Made by a program: the position numbers and the translations under genes. A DNA stretch of 64,000 nucleotides, taken from assembly GCF_020523605.1 (NCBI RefSeq), contig NZ_JAJAQI010000002.1, forward strand, positions 62,001 to 126,000, in the 5' to 3' direction. The notes below the pieces were generated by a model. That model was not told the origin of the DNA. It ran no database searches and worked only from the letters and a program-made list of their open reading frames with translations. How positions within the stretch are numbered: the stretch's first letter is position 1; each line of letters opens with the position of its first letter. The stretch is from Roseicella aerolata (lineage in GTDB: Bacteria; Pseudomonadota; Alphaproteobacteria; Acetobacterales; Acetobacteraceae). This document shows positions 26,512-36,554 of the stretch, one piece after another.

Positions 26512-27243
26512 TCAGCCGTGACCGCCGCCCAGATAGGCATCCCGGATCTCCGGCCGGGCGAGCAGGGCGCGCCCCGGCCCCTCCATGGTGATCCGGCCGT
26601 TCACCAGCACATAGCCCCGGTGCGCCAGCCGCAGCGCCAGGTTGGCGTTCTGCTCCACCAGCAGCACGGTCAGCCCGGTCTGGGCATTCAGCGCCCGGAT
26701 GGCGTCGAAGATCTGCTTCACCACCAGCGGGGCAAGGCCCAGCGAGGGCTCGTCCAGCAGCAGCAGCTTCGGCTTCGACATCAGCGCGCGGCCGATCGCC
26801 AGCATCTGCTGCTCCCCGCCCGAGAGCGTGCCGCCGCGCTGGGCGAGCCGCTCCTTCAGCCGCGGGAAGAGGGCGAAGGCCTGCTCCATCTGCGGGCCCG
26901 GGTCCTCCCTGGTGAGCGCCTCGGCGCCCATCAGCAGGTTCTCCTGCACCGTCATGCGCGGGAAGATCCGCCGCCCCTCCGGCGACTGGGCGACGCCGCG
27001 GCGCATGATCGCATGGGTCGGCTGGCCGGTGATGTCCTCGCCCGCCAGGCGGATGCGGCCGCCGCGCGGCTTCGGGTCGCCGCAGATGGTCATCAGCAGG
27101 GTGGATTTCCCGGCGCCGTTGGCGCCGATCAGCGTGACGATCTCGCCGGGCTGGACCTGCAGGGACACCTCCTGCAGCGCCTGCACCGCGCCATAGCCGG
27201 CCGAGACGCAATCCACCTCGAGCATGGGCGGGGTGGCGCTCAT
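26512..27243 (-). CDS. livF: LivF-like ABC transporter ATPase
   Basis: 243 residues. Walker A is GANGAGKSTL, the Q-loop region is RRGVAQSPEGRRIFP, the signature is LSGGEQQMLAIGRAL, and Walker B is LLLLDEPSLGLAPL, with EQNANLALRLAHRGYVL near the end. It powers the importer together with LivG. The ATG overlaps the livG stop (ATGA), so the two subunits are translated together. Confidence 0.95.
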   Translation of the reverse strand: MSATPPMLEVDCVSAGYGAVQALQEVSLQVQPGEIVTLIGANGAGKSTLLMTICGDPKPRGGRIRLAGEDITGQPTHAIMRRGVAQSPEGRRIFPRMTVQENLLMGAEALTREDPGPQMEQAFALFPRLKERLAQRGGTLSGGEQQMLAIGRALMSKPKLLLLDEPSLGLAPLVVKQIFDAIRALNAQTGLTVLLVEQNANLALRLAHRGYVLVNGRITMEGPGRALLARPEIRDAYLGGGHG

Positions 27244-28096
27244 GCCTCCACCTCGTCCTCTTCGCCCTCGCCGAGATAGGCGGCGATCACCTTCGGGTCG
27301 GCGCGCACCTCGGCCGGCGTGGCATCCGCGATCAGCTTGCCATGGTCCAGCACCACGACGCGGTCGCTGATCTTCATGACCACGCCCATATCGTGCTCGA
27401 TCAGCAGCAGGGAGGTGCCCTGTGCCCGGATCTCCTGCAGCAGCCGCGCCAGCTCCTCGGATTCGCGCGGGTTGAGGCCCGCCGCCGGTTCGTCCAGGCA
27501 GAGCAGCGTCGGTTCCGTGCACATGGCGCGCGCGATCTCCAGCCGCCGCTGCGCGCCATAGGGCAGCGCGCCGGCCGGGTCGTCGGCCCGGTCCAGCAGA
27601 TGGGTGGCGGAGAGCCAGTGGCGCGCAAGCTCGATCGCCTGCCGCTCCGCCTTCGGATAGCGCGAGAGGCCGAGCACGGCGCCGATGCCGAAGCCGGTCG
27701 CCGCCATCAGCTTGTTGTGCTGCGCGACCAGCAGGTTCTCCAGCGCCGTCATGCCGGGGAACAGGCGGATGTTCTGGAAGGTGCGTGCCACGCCGGCCTG
27801 GGCGATGCGATGGCCCGGCAGGCCGTGGAGATCGACCGGCAACTCGCCGGTCCGGTGCAGCCGGATGGCGCCGCTACTCGGCCGGTAGAAGCCGGTGATG
27901 CAGTTGAACAGCGTGGTCTTGCCGGCGCCGTTCGGCCCGATGACGGCGGTGATCTCGCCGCGCAGGGCGGCGAAGGAGACGGCGGAGACGGCGGTGAGAC
28001 CGCCGAAGCGCATGGTCAGGCCGGCGACTTCCAGGATCATGCCGCGGGGGTGGCGCCGGTCGCCCTCGGACCTCGGCCTCCGGTCATCGGGCGCCG

Positions 28097-28100
<4 letters not shown>
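27240..28100 (-). CDS. livG: LivG-like ABC transporter ATPase
   Basis: 286 residues. Walker A GPNGAGKTTLFNCI, the family-specific VARTFQNIRLFPGMTALEN and the signature LPYGAQRRLEIARAM (a LivG-type variant of LSGGQ) are present. Walker B LLCLDEPAAGLNPRE and the C-terminal AAYLGE are also present. The ATG at 28100 overlaps the livM stop (ATGA). The first 20 residues are a charged leader before MILEVAGLTMRFG, so initiation at the internal ATG is also possible. Confidence 0.93.
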
Positions 28101-29376
<1,276 letters not shown>

Positions 29377-29380
<4 letters not shown>

Positions 29381-30291
29381 ACCTTCTCCACCTCCTGCCG
29401 GCCGAGCAGGCCGGTAGGCAGGAAGATGAGCGTGATGGCGAGGATGGAGAAGGCCGCCACATCCTTGTACTGGACGCTGAAATAGGCCGACCAGAAGGTC
29501 TCGATCAGGCCGATCAGCAGCCCGCCCAGCACCGCCCCCGGCAGGGAGCCGATGCCGCCGAGCACGGCCGCGGTGAAGGCTTTCACGCCCGCGAGGAAGC
29601 CGATGTAGAAATCGATCACGCCGTAGCGCAGCAGGTACATGGTGCCCGCGACCGCCGCCAGGGAGGCGCCGATGACGAAGGTCAGGCTGATGGTGCGGTC
29701 CGTGTCGATCCCCAGCAGGGCCGCCATTCTCCGGTCCTGCTCGCAGGCCCGCATGGCGCGGCCGAGCGGGGTGCGGGTGACCAGGATGGTGAAGACCGCC
29801 AGCACCACCAGCGTCACCGCGATGATCAGCATCTGGATGTAGGAGAACTGCACCACGAAGGCACCGTCCCGCATCACCTCGATCCCGCCCGGCACCAGCG
29901 GCTCCAGCGGCTTCACCCGGGCGCCCTGGCTGACCTGGACGTAGTTCTGCAGGACGATGGACATGCCGATGGCCGAGATCAGGGGCGCCAGGCGGAAGCT
30001 GCCGCGCAGCGGGCGGTAGGCCACCCGCTCCAGCGTCCAGCCATAGAGCGCGGTGATCGCCATGGAGATCACCAGCACCAGCAGGATGGCCGCCGGCCCG
30101 TCCATCAGCCCCCCCAGGGAGAGCAGGATGACGGCGATGAGGGCGATGAAGGCGCTGATCATGAAGATGTCGCCATGGGCGAAGTTGATCATGCCGATGA
30201 TGCCATAGACCATGGTGTAACCCACGGCGATCAGGCCGTAGATCATGCCCAGGCTGATCCCGTTGATCAGCTGCTGCAGCGCATAGGCCAA
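29377..30291 (-). CDS. livH: LivH-like ABC transporter permease
   Basis: 304 residues, first gene of the operon. The start appears to be TTG at 30291 (LAYALQQLINGISLGMIYGL) with CGGGAGA upstream; the longer frame to 30501 covers the divergent promoter region. Typical parts are GYTMVYGIIGMINFAHGDIF and RACEQDRRMAALLGIDTDRT, and VLGGIGSLPGAVLGGLLIG near the C terminus. The gene order livH-livM-livG-livF-binding protein with successive ATGA overlaps shows one transcript. Confidence 0.93.
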
Positions 30292-30494
30292 TGGTGTCTC
30301 CCGGCCGCGGATTCCCTGTCCCGCCAACGCTAGCCCGCCATCGGCCCGGCTGGAAACACCCCGGCTGCATCGCGCCGCAACATTATGTCGGATCCTGCCC
30401 GGCTGCCCCGGCGCCGGCGGGCCGGGTCCGAGTGGGTGTTGCGGGGCCGGGCGGGCCGGGGCGATGATGCCCACACGAAGACGGGAGGACGACC

Positions 30495-31088
30495 ATGCCA
30501 AGCGATACCGCCCTGCCAGCGGATGACGGGACCTCCGGCCGCCTGCCGCCCATTCCGCCCGAGGCGATGACCCCGGAGCAGCGGCGGGTGGCGGAGGCGA
30601 TCACCGCCGGGCCGCGGGGCGGGCTGCGCGGCCCCTTCCCGGCCATGCTCCGCAGCCCGGAGGTCGCCGAGCGGTTCCAGAGGCTCGGCGAGTATCTACG
30701 CTTCAACTCCTCCATCCCGGCCGCGCTGAACGAGCTGGCGATCCTGATCACGGCCCGGGAGTGGTCGGCGCAGTATGAATGGTATGCCCACCACCTCCTC
30801 GCCATGAAGGCCGGCCTGCCGCCGGCCATCGCCGGGGCGGTGGCGGAGGGCCGCAAGCCGGAGGGCATGGACGCCGACCAGGCCCTGGTCTGGCAGTTCT
30901 GCACCGAGATGCACCGGACGAAGCAGGTGTCGGACGCGACCTATGCCGCGGTGCGGGACCGCTTCGGGGAGCGGGGCGTGATCGACCTGATCGCGGTCAG
31001 CGGCTACTACGTGGCGGTCGCCATGACACTGAACGTGGCCCAGGTGCCGCTGCCACCGGGGGTACCGGCGCCGCTGAAGCCGCTTTGA
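30495..31088 (+). CDS. Carboxymuconolactone decarboxylase-like (AhpD fold) protein
   Basis: 197 residues of all-helical CMD family. Typical are LRFNSSIPAALNELAILITA and WSAQYEWYAHHLLAMKAGLP, with a C-terminal VIDLIAVSGYYVAVAMTLNV. There is no CxxC, so it is not an AhpD peroxidase partner. It more likely acts like gamma-carboxymuconolactone decarboxylase or a related lyase. It has GGGAGGA before the ATG, is divergent from livH, and faces the flavoprotein gene at 31143. Confidence 0.85.
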   Translation: MPSDTALPADDGTSGRLPPIPPEAMTPEQRRVAEAITAGPRGGLRGPFPAMLRSPEVAERFQRLGEYLRFNSSIPAALNELAILITAREWSAQYEWYAHHLLAMKAGLPPAIAGAVAEGRKPEGMDADQALVWQFCTEMHRTKQVSDATYAAVRDRFGERGVIDLIAVSGYYVAVAMTLNVAQVPLPPGVPAPLKPL

Positions 31089-31095
31089 GGCGCGC

Positions 31096-31124
31096 GGGGG
31101 CGCTGGCGGCCGGTCGGCGCCCCC
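31096..31124. terminator. Hairpin between convergent genes
   Basis: GGGGGCGC (31096-31103) pairs with GCGCCCCC (31117-31124). It lies 8 bases after the stop of the CMD-like gene and before the end of the flavoprotein gene. There is no T run. Confidence 0.35.
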
Positions 31125-31142
31125 AAGGGCGGCGGCACGCCC

Positions 31143-32360
31143 CTACAGGAAGGCCGGCTTCTGGTCGCTTCCCAGCAGCCAACGCCCCACAGTCTCCAGG
31201 TGCCAGGGCGTCGCCTGCAAGTGCTGGGAGACGCTCATGGCATCCCGGAAGCGCCGCTCGAACTCGTTCGATTCCAGCACTGCGGTGGTCCCCGCCGCGC
31301 GGTAGCAGGCGATGGAGACGTCGGTCGCCTGCCGCATCACCGTGGTGGTCGCCAGCCGCAACGCCACGCGGCTGTCCATGGCGAGGCCGCCATTCGCCAC
31401 CGCCTCGGCCCAGACCTCCCGCGCGGTGCCCAGCAGGTACATCCGGCCGGCGCGCAAGGACGCCTCCAGCTGCGCGATCTCGGACTGGATGCCGTGATTC
31501 TCCGCCATGGGCTGCGCGCCGGCGCGCGCCGTCTTGCCCCGGGCCAGCGCGACGGTGCGGTTGAGCAGGCCCCGCGCGACGCCGAGGGCCGTCGCCGCGA
31601 AGCCCGTAGCGTAGCAGAGATGGGAGGTGATGGTGGTGACAGGCCGCGGGTCGCGCCGCAGGTCGGACCGGTCGCGGATGCAGGCATGCGCATCCGGCAC
31701 GAAGAGGTCATCGACCTCATAGACGTCGCTGCCCGTGCCGCGCAGGCCGATGGCGTTCCATTCCGGCGTGACCCGCGCCTGCTCCCGCGGGAAGAGCACC
31801 GTCACATCCTCCGGCCGCCCATCCGGCGAGAGGCGCACGGTCCCATCGGGCCAGACGGCCGGCATATGCGCGCCGAGCAGCGTCGCATGCCGGTTGCCGC
31901 TGGCGAAATCCCAGGCGCCGGTGACGCGGTAGCCCCCTTGCACGATCACCGCCCTGGCGCGGTTGTGCCGGGCGCCCCAGGCGAGCGCGGCGCGCCGGTC
32001 GCCGAACAGCGCCCGCACCACCTCCGGCGCCAGATAGGCGGCGGAGGACATGGCGGAGACATTGCCCTGGCAGACGCACCAGGCGGTGCTGGCATCGCCG
32101 ATCGCGATCGCCTCGCAGATCTCGGCGAAGTCGGGGAGCGGGATGTCGCCGCCGCCGATGGAGGGCGGCAGGAGCAGGCGCAGGAAGCCGTTGTCGAGCA
32201 GCGCTTCCACCACCTCCGGCACCAATTCCTTCGCCTGCTCGATGGCCGGGCCGGAGGCTTCCAGCAGCGGAATCAGGGCCCGGGCGCGGGCAAGCGGGTC
32301 GGCGCCCGACAGGGCGGTCGCACGCTCCACCTGCACGGAGCCGAGTTCGGCGGCGGCCAT
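31143..32360 (-). CDS. Acyl-CoA dehydrogenase-like flavoprotein (possible flavin-dependent monooxygenase)
   Basis: 405 residues with the acyl-CoA dehydrogenase three-domain layout. The N-terminal helical part contains LPPSIGGGDIPLPDFAEICE. The middle beta part has ASGNRHATLLGAH and GLRGTGSDVYEVDDLFVPD, and the C-terminal helices carry YRAAGTTAVLESNEFERRFRD. This subgroup (HsaA, DszC and 4-hydroxyphenylacetate hydroxylase relatives) includes enzymes that use reduced flavin and O2 to hydroxylate a substrate instead of oxidising acyl-CoA. Which activity applies is uncertain. It could use reduced flavin from a reductase such as 19122-19628. Confidence 0.8.
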   Translation of the reverse strand: MAAAELGSVQVERATALSGADPLARARALIPLLEASGPAIEQAKELVPEVVEALLDNGFLRLLLPPSIGGGDIPLPDFAEICEAIAIGDASTAWCVCQGNVSAMSSAAYLAPEVVRALFGDRRAALAWGARHNRARAVIVQGGYRVTGAWDFASGNRHATLLGAHMPAVWPDGTVRLSPDGRPEDVTVLFPREQARVTPEWNAIGLRGTGSDVYEVDDLFVPDAHACIRDRSDLRRDPRPVTTITSHLCYATGFAATALGVARGLLNRTVALARGKTARAGAQPMAENHGIQSEIAQLEASLRAGRMYLLGTAREVWAEAVANGGLAMDSRVALRLATTTVMRQATDVSIACYRAAGTTAVLESNEFERRFRDAMSVSQHLQATPWHLETVGRWLLGSDQKPAFL

Positions 32361-32450
32361 GGCGTCTCCCTCCCCTGGCGTCTTGCCTCGGACGCTCGCA
32401 TGGGGCGGCCAGCGGCTGCAAGCGCCAGGCGGACGGTCGCCCGACCAGGC

Positions 32451-32825
32451 TCAGCGGCGGAGCCGCGCCAGGCTGTCGGCCTCGGCCGCCACGGCCATGG
32501 CCACCGCGTCCTCCGGCAGCAGCAGCCGCTTCGCCACAAGCCGCTCCGCCGCCTTCACCGCGGCGACATAGGCGGCCGGGGTCGGGCAGCGTTCCGCCAG
32601 CGAAGGGCGCGGATCGCTCGCGGCCACGCGCTCGGCGAGGGTCACGGCGAAGGGCAGGACGGCACCGGTGCTGTAGCAGAGCGCGCCGGGGGCGAAGGCC
32701 TCGGCCCGCGGGTTCCAGCTGGTATAGGTCGCCTTCGGTGTCTCGATCACCGGCATGCGCAGGCCGCCGATGGCATTGCCGTCGGCATCCACCCGGGGCA
32801 GCAGGACCGTGTACGCGCCCTTCAC
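32451..32825 (-). pseudogene. C-terminal fragment of an alpha/beta hydrolase domain (ABhydrolase_10) protein
   Basis: 124 codons from a GTG at 32825. The sequence (LLPRVDADGNAIGGLRMPV, ATYTSWNPR, AVLPFAVTLAERVAASDPR, then PSLAERCPTPAAYVAAV) matches only the last fifth of the large family of roughly 600-residue secreted alpha/beta hydrolases. The signal peptide, barrel and catalytic residues are missing. The GTG overlaps the stop of the GNAT gene (GTGA), so it can still be translated by coupling. I infer that a deletion joined the remnant to the GNAT gene. A functional short protein cannot be excluded. Confidence 0.6.
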
Positions 32826-33463
32826 CCCCTGCAGCCGCCGCCGAGCCGCTGCGCCACCCACTCGGCCCGCGCCAGGCGGTAGAGGAGATGCGGCCGCAGC
32901 GGGTGGTCCTCCGGCAGGCGCGGGTGCGCGAAATCCTCGCCGCGACGCATGCCGAGCTTCTCCATCAGCCGCCAGGACGGCGCGTTGGCCGGCACGGTGA
33001 AGGCCACGATCTCGGCAAGTCCGATCGGGCCGAAGCCGGCGGCGAGCGCCAGCCGCGCCGCCTCCTCCGCCAGGCCCTGCCGCTGCAGCCCGGGCGCGAT
33101 GCGCCAGCCGATCTCGACCGCCGGGGTGACAGGGCGCCCGATGACCGTAGCGCCCGTGGGCGCGGAGGTCTGGCCCGGTCGCTCCGACATCCAGGGCGCC
33201 TCCCAGGGGATGTGCATCAGCCCGACCGCACCGATGCAGCCGGGCGCGTCGCGCCGCTCCACCGCCCAGAAGCCCCAGCCATGCGCGTCGATATGGCGCT
33301 GCAGCCGGTCGGCCCAGGCATCGCTCTCGGCCCGCGTCATCGGCGCGGCGAAATGGCGCATCGCCACCGGGTCGGTGTTGATGGCGGCGAGCGGGGCCAG
33401 GTCCGCCTGCCGCCACGGGCGAAGCCGGAGACGCGGGCCCTCGAGGATCATGGGGTCGGGCAT
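32822..33463 (-). CDS. GNAT family N-acetyltransferase
   Basis: About 213 residues. The sequence resembles RimJ/RimL-type acetyltransferases (Acetyltransf_3): LEGPRLRLRPWRQADLAPLA, GWGFWAVERRDAPGCIGAVG, and the acetyl-CoA-binding EIGWRIAPGLQRQGLAEEAAR, followed by VPANAPSWRLMEKLGMRR. The substrate is often the amino group of a protein, amino acid or antibiotic. The ATG at 33463 gives the family start; the frame to 33499 is an extension. It overlaps a truncated hydrolase gene at its 3' end. Confidence 0.9.
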   Translation of the reverse strand: MPDPMILEGPRLRLRPWRQADLAPLAAINTDPVAMRHFAAPMTRAESDAWADRLQRHIDAHGWGFWAVERRDAPGCIGAVGLMHIPWEAPWMSERPGQTSAPTGATVIGRPVTPAVEIGWRIAPGLQRQGLAEEAARLALAAGFGPIGLAEIVAFTVPANAPSWRLMEKLGMRRGEDFAHPRLPEDHPLRPHLLYRLARAEWVAQRLGGGCRG

Positions 33464-33480
33464 GGCGCCAGACTGGCGCC

Positions 33481-33510
33481 GGCGCCGGCCCTCGGGCAAG
33501 GGCCGGCGCC
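33481..33510. repeat. 12-bp inverted repeat between divergent genes
   Basis: GGCGCCGGCCCT (33481-33492) and AGGGCCGGCGCC (33499-33510) are perfect arms around a 6-base loop. It lies between the GNAT start and the CoA-transferase operon. It is too near the GNAT start to be a terminator, so a regulatory or leader role is possible. Confidence 0.35.
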
Positions 33511-33651
33511 GCTGGGGAAGGGCGCCCCGGCCGCCGGGATGGGGCGGGAGCCCGCCCCCGCCGCGGCCCGCCGGGCGGTCGCGGAGCCGGGGTGCACAGC
33601 CCGCCGCTCCGGGGTAGTGTGGGGACGAGAGGACCGTCCCAAGGGAACGCC

Positions 33652-34479
33652 ATGACCCCGACCACCCTGGAGGCGATGGCCGCGAGCGTGCCGGACGGCG
33701 CGCTGGTGGCGATGCCGCCCGACAATTCCCTACCCTCCATCGCGCTGGCCAAGGCGCTGGTGCGCCGCGGCGCCCGCAACCTCCGGCTGCTCGGCGTGCC
33801 CGTCGCGGGCTTCGCCGCCGACATGCTGATCGGCGCCGGCTGCGTCGCGGAGATCGAGACCAGCGCGGTCTCCCTCGGCGAGGCCGGCTTCGCCCCGCGC
33901 TTCTCCGCCGCCGTGAAGGCCGGGACGCTCCGGGTGCGCGACTGCACCTGCCCGGCGGTCCACACGATGCTGCAGGCGGCCGAGAAGGGCGTACCCTTCA
34001 TGCCCCTGCGCGGGCTGATCGGCAGCGACATCCTGGCCCACCGCCCGGATTGGAAGGTGATCCCCAATCCCTATGCCGAAGCCGGCGAGGACCCGATCGT
34101 CCTGCTGCCGGCGCTGCAGCCCGACGTCGCGATCTTCCACGCCGTCATGGCCGATGCGGAAGGCAATGTCTGGCTCGGCCGCCGGCGTGAATGCGCGACC
34201 ATCGCCCATGCGAGCGGGCGCGCGCTGGTGACGGTGGAGCGGGTGGTGCCCGGCAACTTCCTGGAGGATGAGCGCCTGGCCCCCGGCACCATCAACGCGA
34301 CCTACGTCACCGAGGTGGCGATCGCCGAGCGCGGCGCGCAGCCCGTCGCGCTGCTCGACGAATACGGCTTCGATGCCGCCTATGTCGCGGACTACGCGCG
34401 CATGGCGAAGACCGAGGCCGGCTTCGCCGAATGGCTGGCGCGCGAGGTGTTCTCCGACAGGGCGGCGGCAGCGGAATGA
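33652..34479 (+). CDS. CoA-transferase subunit A (class I, GctA-like)
   Basis: 275 residues. It resembles the alpha subunit of glutaconate/3-oxoacid-type CoA-transferases: an early MPPDNSLPSIALAKALVRRG, the middle MPLRGLIGSDILAHRPDWK, and VAIFHAVMADAEGNVW. The family transfers CoA between carboxylic acids. The start at 33652 has AAGGGA upstream. The ATGA overlap with the next gene shows coupled translation of the two subunits. Confidence 0.85.
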   Translation: MTPTTLEAMAASVPDGALVAMPPDNSLPSIALAKALVRRGARNLRLLGVPVAGFAADMLIGAGCVAEIETSAVSLGEAGFAPRFSAAVKAGTLRVRDCTCPAVHTMLQAAEKGVPFMPLRGLIGSDILAHRPDWKVIPNPYAEAGEDPIVLLPALQPDVAIFHAVMADAEGNVWLGRRRECATIAHASGRALVTVERVVPGNFLEDERLAPGTINATYVTEVAIAERGAQPVALLDEYGFDAAYVADYARMAKTEAGFAEWLAREVFSDRAAAAE

Positions 34480-35228
34480 GCGACGTGAAGCTGGAGGAGC
34501 GGCTGGCCGCGGCGCTGGCCCGCCTCATCCTCGACCCCGGGACGCCGCCGGCGCGCCACATCGCGGTCGGCGCCGCCTCGCCCCTGCCCGCGGCCGCCTG
34601 CTGGCTGGTGCGGAAGCTTGGGCACCCGGTCCGCCTCTCCCTGCTGCACAAGCGCAGCGGCAACCCTTTTACCGAAGGTACGCGGGAGCTCTTCGACCTC
34701 ACCGGCCAGGGCCGCATCGACCTGTTCTTCCTGGGCGGCGGGCAGATCGACGGTCAGGCCAATCTCAACCTGGTCGGCACCGGCGAATGGCCGGGCAGGG
34801 ACGTGCGCTTCCCCGGCAGCTTCGGCTCCGCCTTCATGTATGTGATGGCGCACCGGACCATCCTGTTCCGGGAGGAGCACTCGCCCCGCGTGTTGGTCGA
34901 GAAGGTGGACAATGTCTCCGCCCCCGGCGTGAACCCACCCGGCGTCTTCCGACGCGGCCATGCCCAGGCGCTGGTCACCGGCAGATGCGTCTTCCACTTC
35001 CACCCGGATCGCGCCCGCTTCTCGCTGCTGAGCCTGCACCCCGGCGAGACGGTGGAGAGCATCCGCGCCGCCACCGGCTTCGAATTCGACATCCCGGCCG
35101 AGGTGCCGCAGACGCCCGACCCGACGCCCGAGGAGCTGGCGCTGCTGCGCGGCCCGGTCTGCGACGAGATGCTGGAAACCTACCCCGAATTCTGCGCGAG
35201 AGTCTTCAACAGGAAAGCCGCTGCATGA
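34476..35228 (+). CDS. CoA-transferase subunit B (class I, GctB-like)
   Basis: 250 residues. GAASPLPAAACWL and DLFFLGGGQIDGQANLNLVG are typical of the beta subunit, which in class I enzymes carries the catalytic glutamate. I do not see a clear EXG glutamate at the expected place (the region reads LGGGQIDGQ), so the subunit may belong to the variant group without it. The start overlaps subunit A and the stop overlaps the CaiB gene, both by ATGA. Confidence 0.82.
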   Translation: MSDVKLEERLAAALARLILDPGTPPARHIAVGAASPLPAAACWLVRKLGHPVRLSLLHKRSGNPFTEGTRELFDLTGQGRIDLFFLGGGQIDGQANLNLVGTGEWPGRDVRFPGSFGSAFMYVMAHRTILFREEHSPRVLVEKVDNVSAPGVNPPGVFRRGHAQALVTGRCVFHFHPDRARFSLLSLHPGETVESIRAATGFEFDIPAEVPQTPDPTPEELALLRGPVCDEMLETYPEFCARVFNRKAAA

Positions 35229-36463
35229 CCGACGCCCTTCCCACCACCGAAGGCAAGGGCCTGGCGCGCTCCGCCGGTGCCCTCGCCGGCCTGCGCGTCA
35301 TCGACCTGACGCGCGTGCTCGGTGGCCCCTACTGCACCATGGTGCTCTCGGACCACGGCGCCGAGGTGATCAAGCTGGAGCCGCCCCAGGGCGACGAGGT
35401 GCGCGACTGGGGCCCGCCCTTCGACGAGGCAGGCGACGCCAGCTACTTCATCGGCGTCAACCGCAACAAGCGTTCGGTCGGCCTCGATCTCTCCAAGCCC
35501 GCCGGCAAGGAGGTGCTGCTGCGCCTGCTGGAGGGCGCGGACGTCCTGGTCGAGAATTTCAAGCCCGGCAGCATGGAGAAATGGGGCCTCGGCTACGAGG
35601 CGGTGCTGAAGCAGCGCTTCCCGCGCCTGGTCCACTGCCGCGTCTCCGGCTTCGGCGGGACCGGGCCGCTCGGCGGCTTTCCCGGCTACGATGCCGTGCT
35701 GCAGGCCATGACCGGGCTGATGTCCATCAACGGCACCGAGACCAGCGGCCCGACCCGCCTCGGCAACCCGATCGTGGACATCGCCACGGGCCTGTTTTCC
35801 GTCATCGGCATCCTGATGGCGCTGCAGGAGCGGGAGAAGAGCGGCCTCGGCCAGTATGTGGACATGACGCTGCATGACTGCGGCATGGCCCTGCTGCACC
35901 CGCATGCCGCCAACTACTTCCTGAACGGCAAGCGGCCGAAGCCGACCGGCAACCCGCATCCGAACTTGGCGCCCTATTCCAAATTCCGGACGAAGACCTG
36001 CGAGATCTTCGTCGCAGCCGGCAACGACCCGGCCTTCCGGAAATTCTGCGAGTTCCTCGGCTTCCCCGAGGTGGCGCAGGACCCCCGGTTTGCCACCAAC
36101 GGCGCGCGCGTCACCAATCGGGACGCACTCACGGAAATCCTGGAGAAGCGCTTCGCCGAGGAGGACGGGCACGACCTGACCCGCCGCATGCTTGCCGCCG
36201 GCCTGCCCGCGGGCCCCGTCCTGCATGTGGACGAGGCGATGGCCGCCGAGCACACCGCGCACCGGGCGATGGTGACGGAACTCGGCAGCTATCGTGGCCT
36301 CGGCACGCCCATCAAGCTGTCCCGCACGCCGGGCGGCACTCGCGCGACGCCGCCGCGCTATGCCGAGCACACCGAGGAGGTGCTGGGCGCGCGCGGCTTC
36401 TCGGCGGAGGAGATCAAGGCGCTCAGGGCGAGCGGCGTGCTCGTCGACCAGCGGCGGAAGTAG
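35225..36463 (+). CDS. CaiB/BaiF family (class III) CoA-transferase
   Basis: 412 residues. LAGLRVIDLTRVLGGPYCTM, then EVIKLEPPQGDEVRDWGPPF, RNKRSVGLDLSKPAGKEV and DVLVENFKPGSMEKWGLGYE are the family signatures. The C-terminal YAEHTEEVLG is typical. It is the third gene of a coupled operon with the class I A and B subunits, an unusual mix of two unrelated CoA-transferase families. It probably activates a carboxylic acid imported by one of the nearby transporters; the substrate is unknown. It ends next to an 18-bp hairpin. Confidence 0.9.
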   Translation: MTDALPTTEGKGLARSAGALAGLRVIDLTRVLGGPYCTMVLSDHGAEVIKLEPPQGDEVRDWGPPFDEAGDASYFIGVNRNKRSVGLDLSKPAGKEVLLRLLEGADVLVENFKPGSMEKWGLGYEAVLKQRFPRLVHCRVSGFGGTGPLGGFPGYDAVLQAMTGLMSINGTETSGPTRLGNPIVDIATGLFSVIGILMALQEREKSGLGQYVDMTLHDCGMALLHPHAANYFLNGKRPKPTGNPHPNLAPYSKFRTKTCEIFVAAGNDPAFRKFCEFLGFPEVAQDPRFATNGARVTNRDALTEILEKRFAEEDGHDLTRRMLAAGLPAGPVLHVDEAMAAEHTAHRAMVTELGSYRGLGTPIKLSRTPGGTRATPPRYAEHTEEVLGARGFSAEEIKALRASGVLVDQRRK

Positions 36464-36470
36464 CCGCCAG

Positions 36471-36515
36471 GCGCGGGGGCCCATCGAAAGCCATGCCTTC
36501 GATGGGCCCCCGCGC
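36471..36515. terminator. 18-bp hairpin between convergent genes
   Basis: GCGCGGGGGCCCATCGAA (36471-36488) pairs perfectly with 36498-36515 around a 9-base loop. It stands between the CaiB gene and the thioesterase gene, so it can serve both strands. No T run is present. Confidence 0.65.
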
Positions 36516-36520
36516 ACCCC

Positions 36521-36548
36521 CGCCAGGCCGGAACCCGGCCTGGACCGG
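36521..36548. repeat. 28-base inverted repeat, copy 2 (family D)
   Basis: CCAGGCCGG (36523-36531) pairs with CCGGCCTGG (36535-36543). The 28-mer matches 12629-12656 at 24 positions. Both copies are at the 3' end of a CaiB gene. Confidence 0.5.
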
Positions 36549-36554
36549 CCCGGG

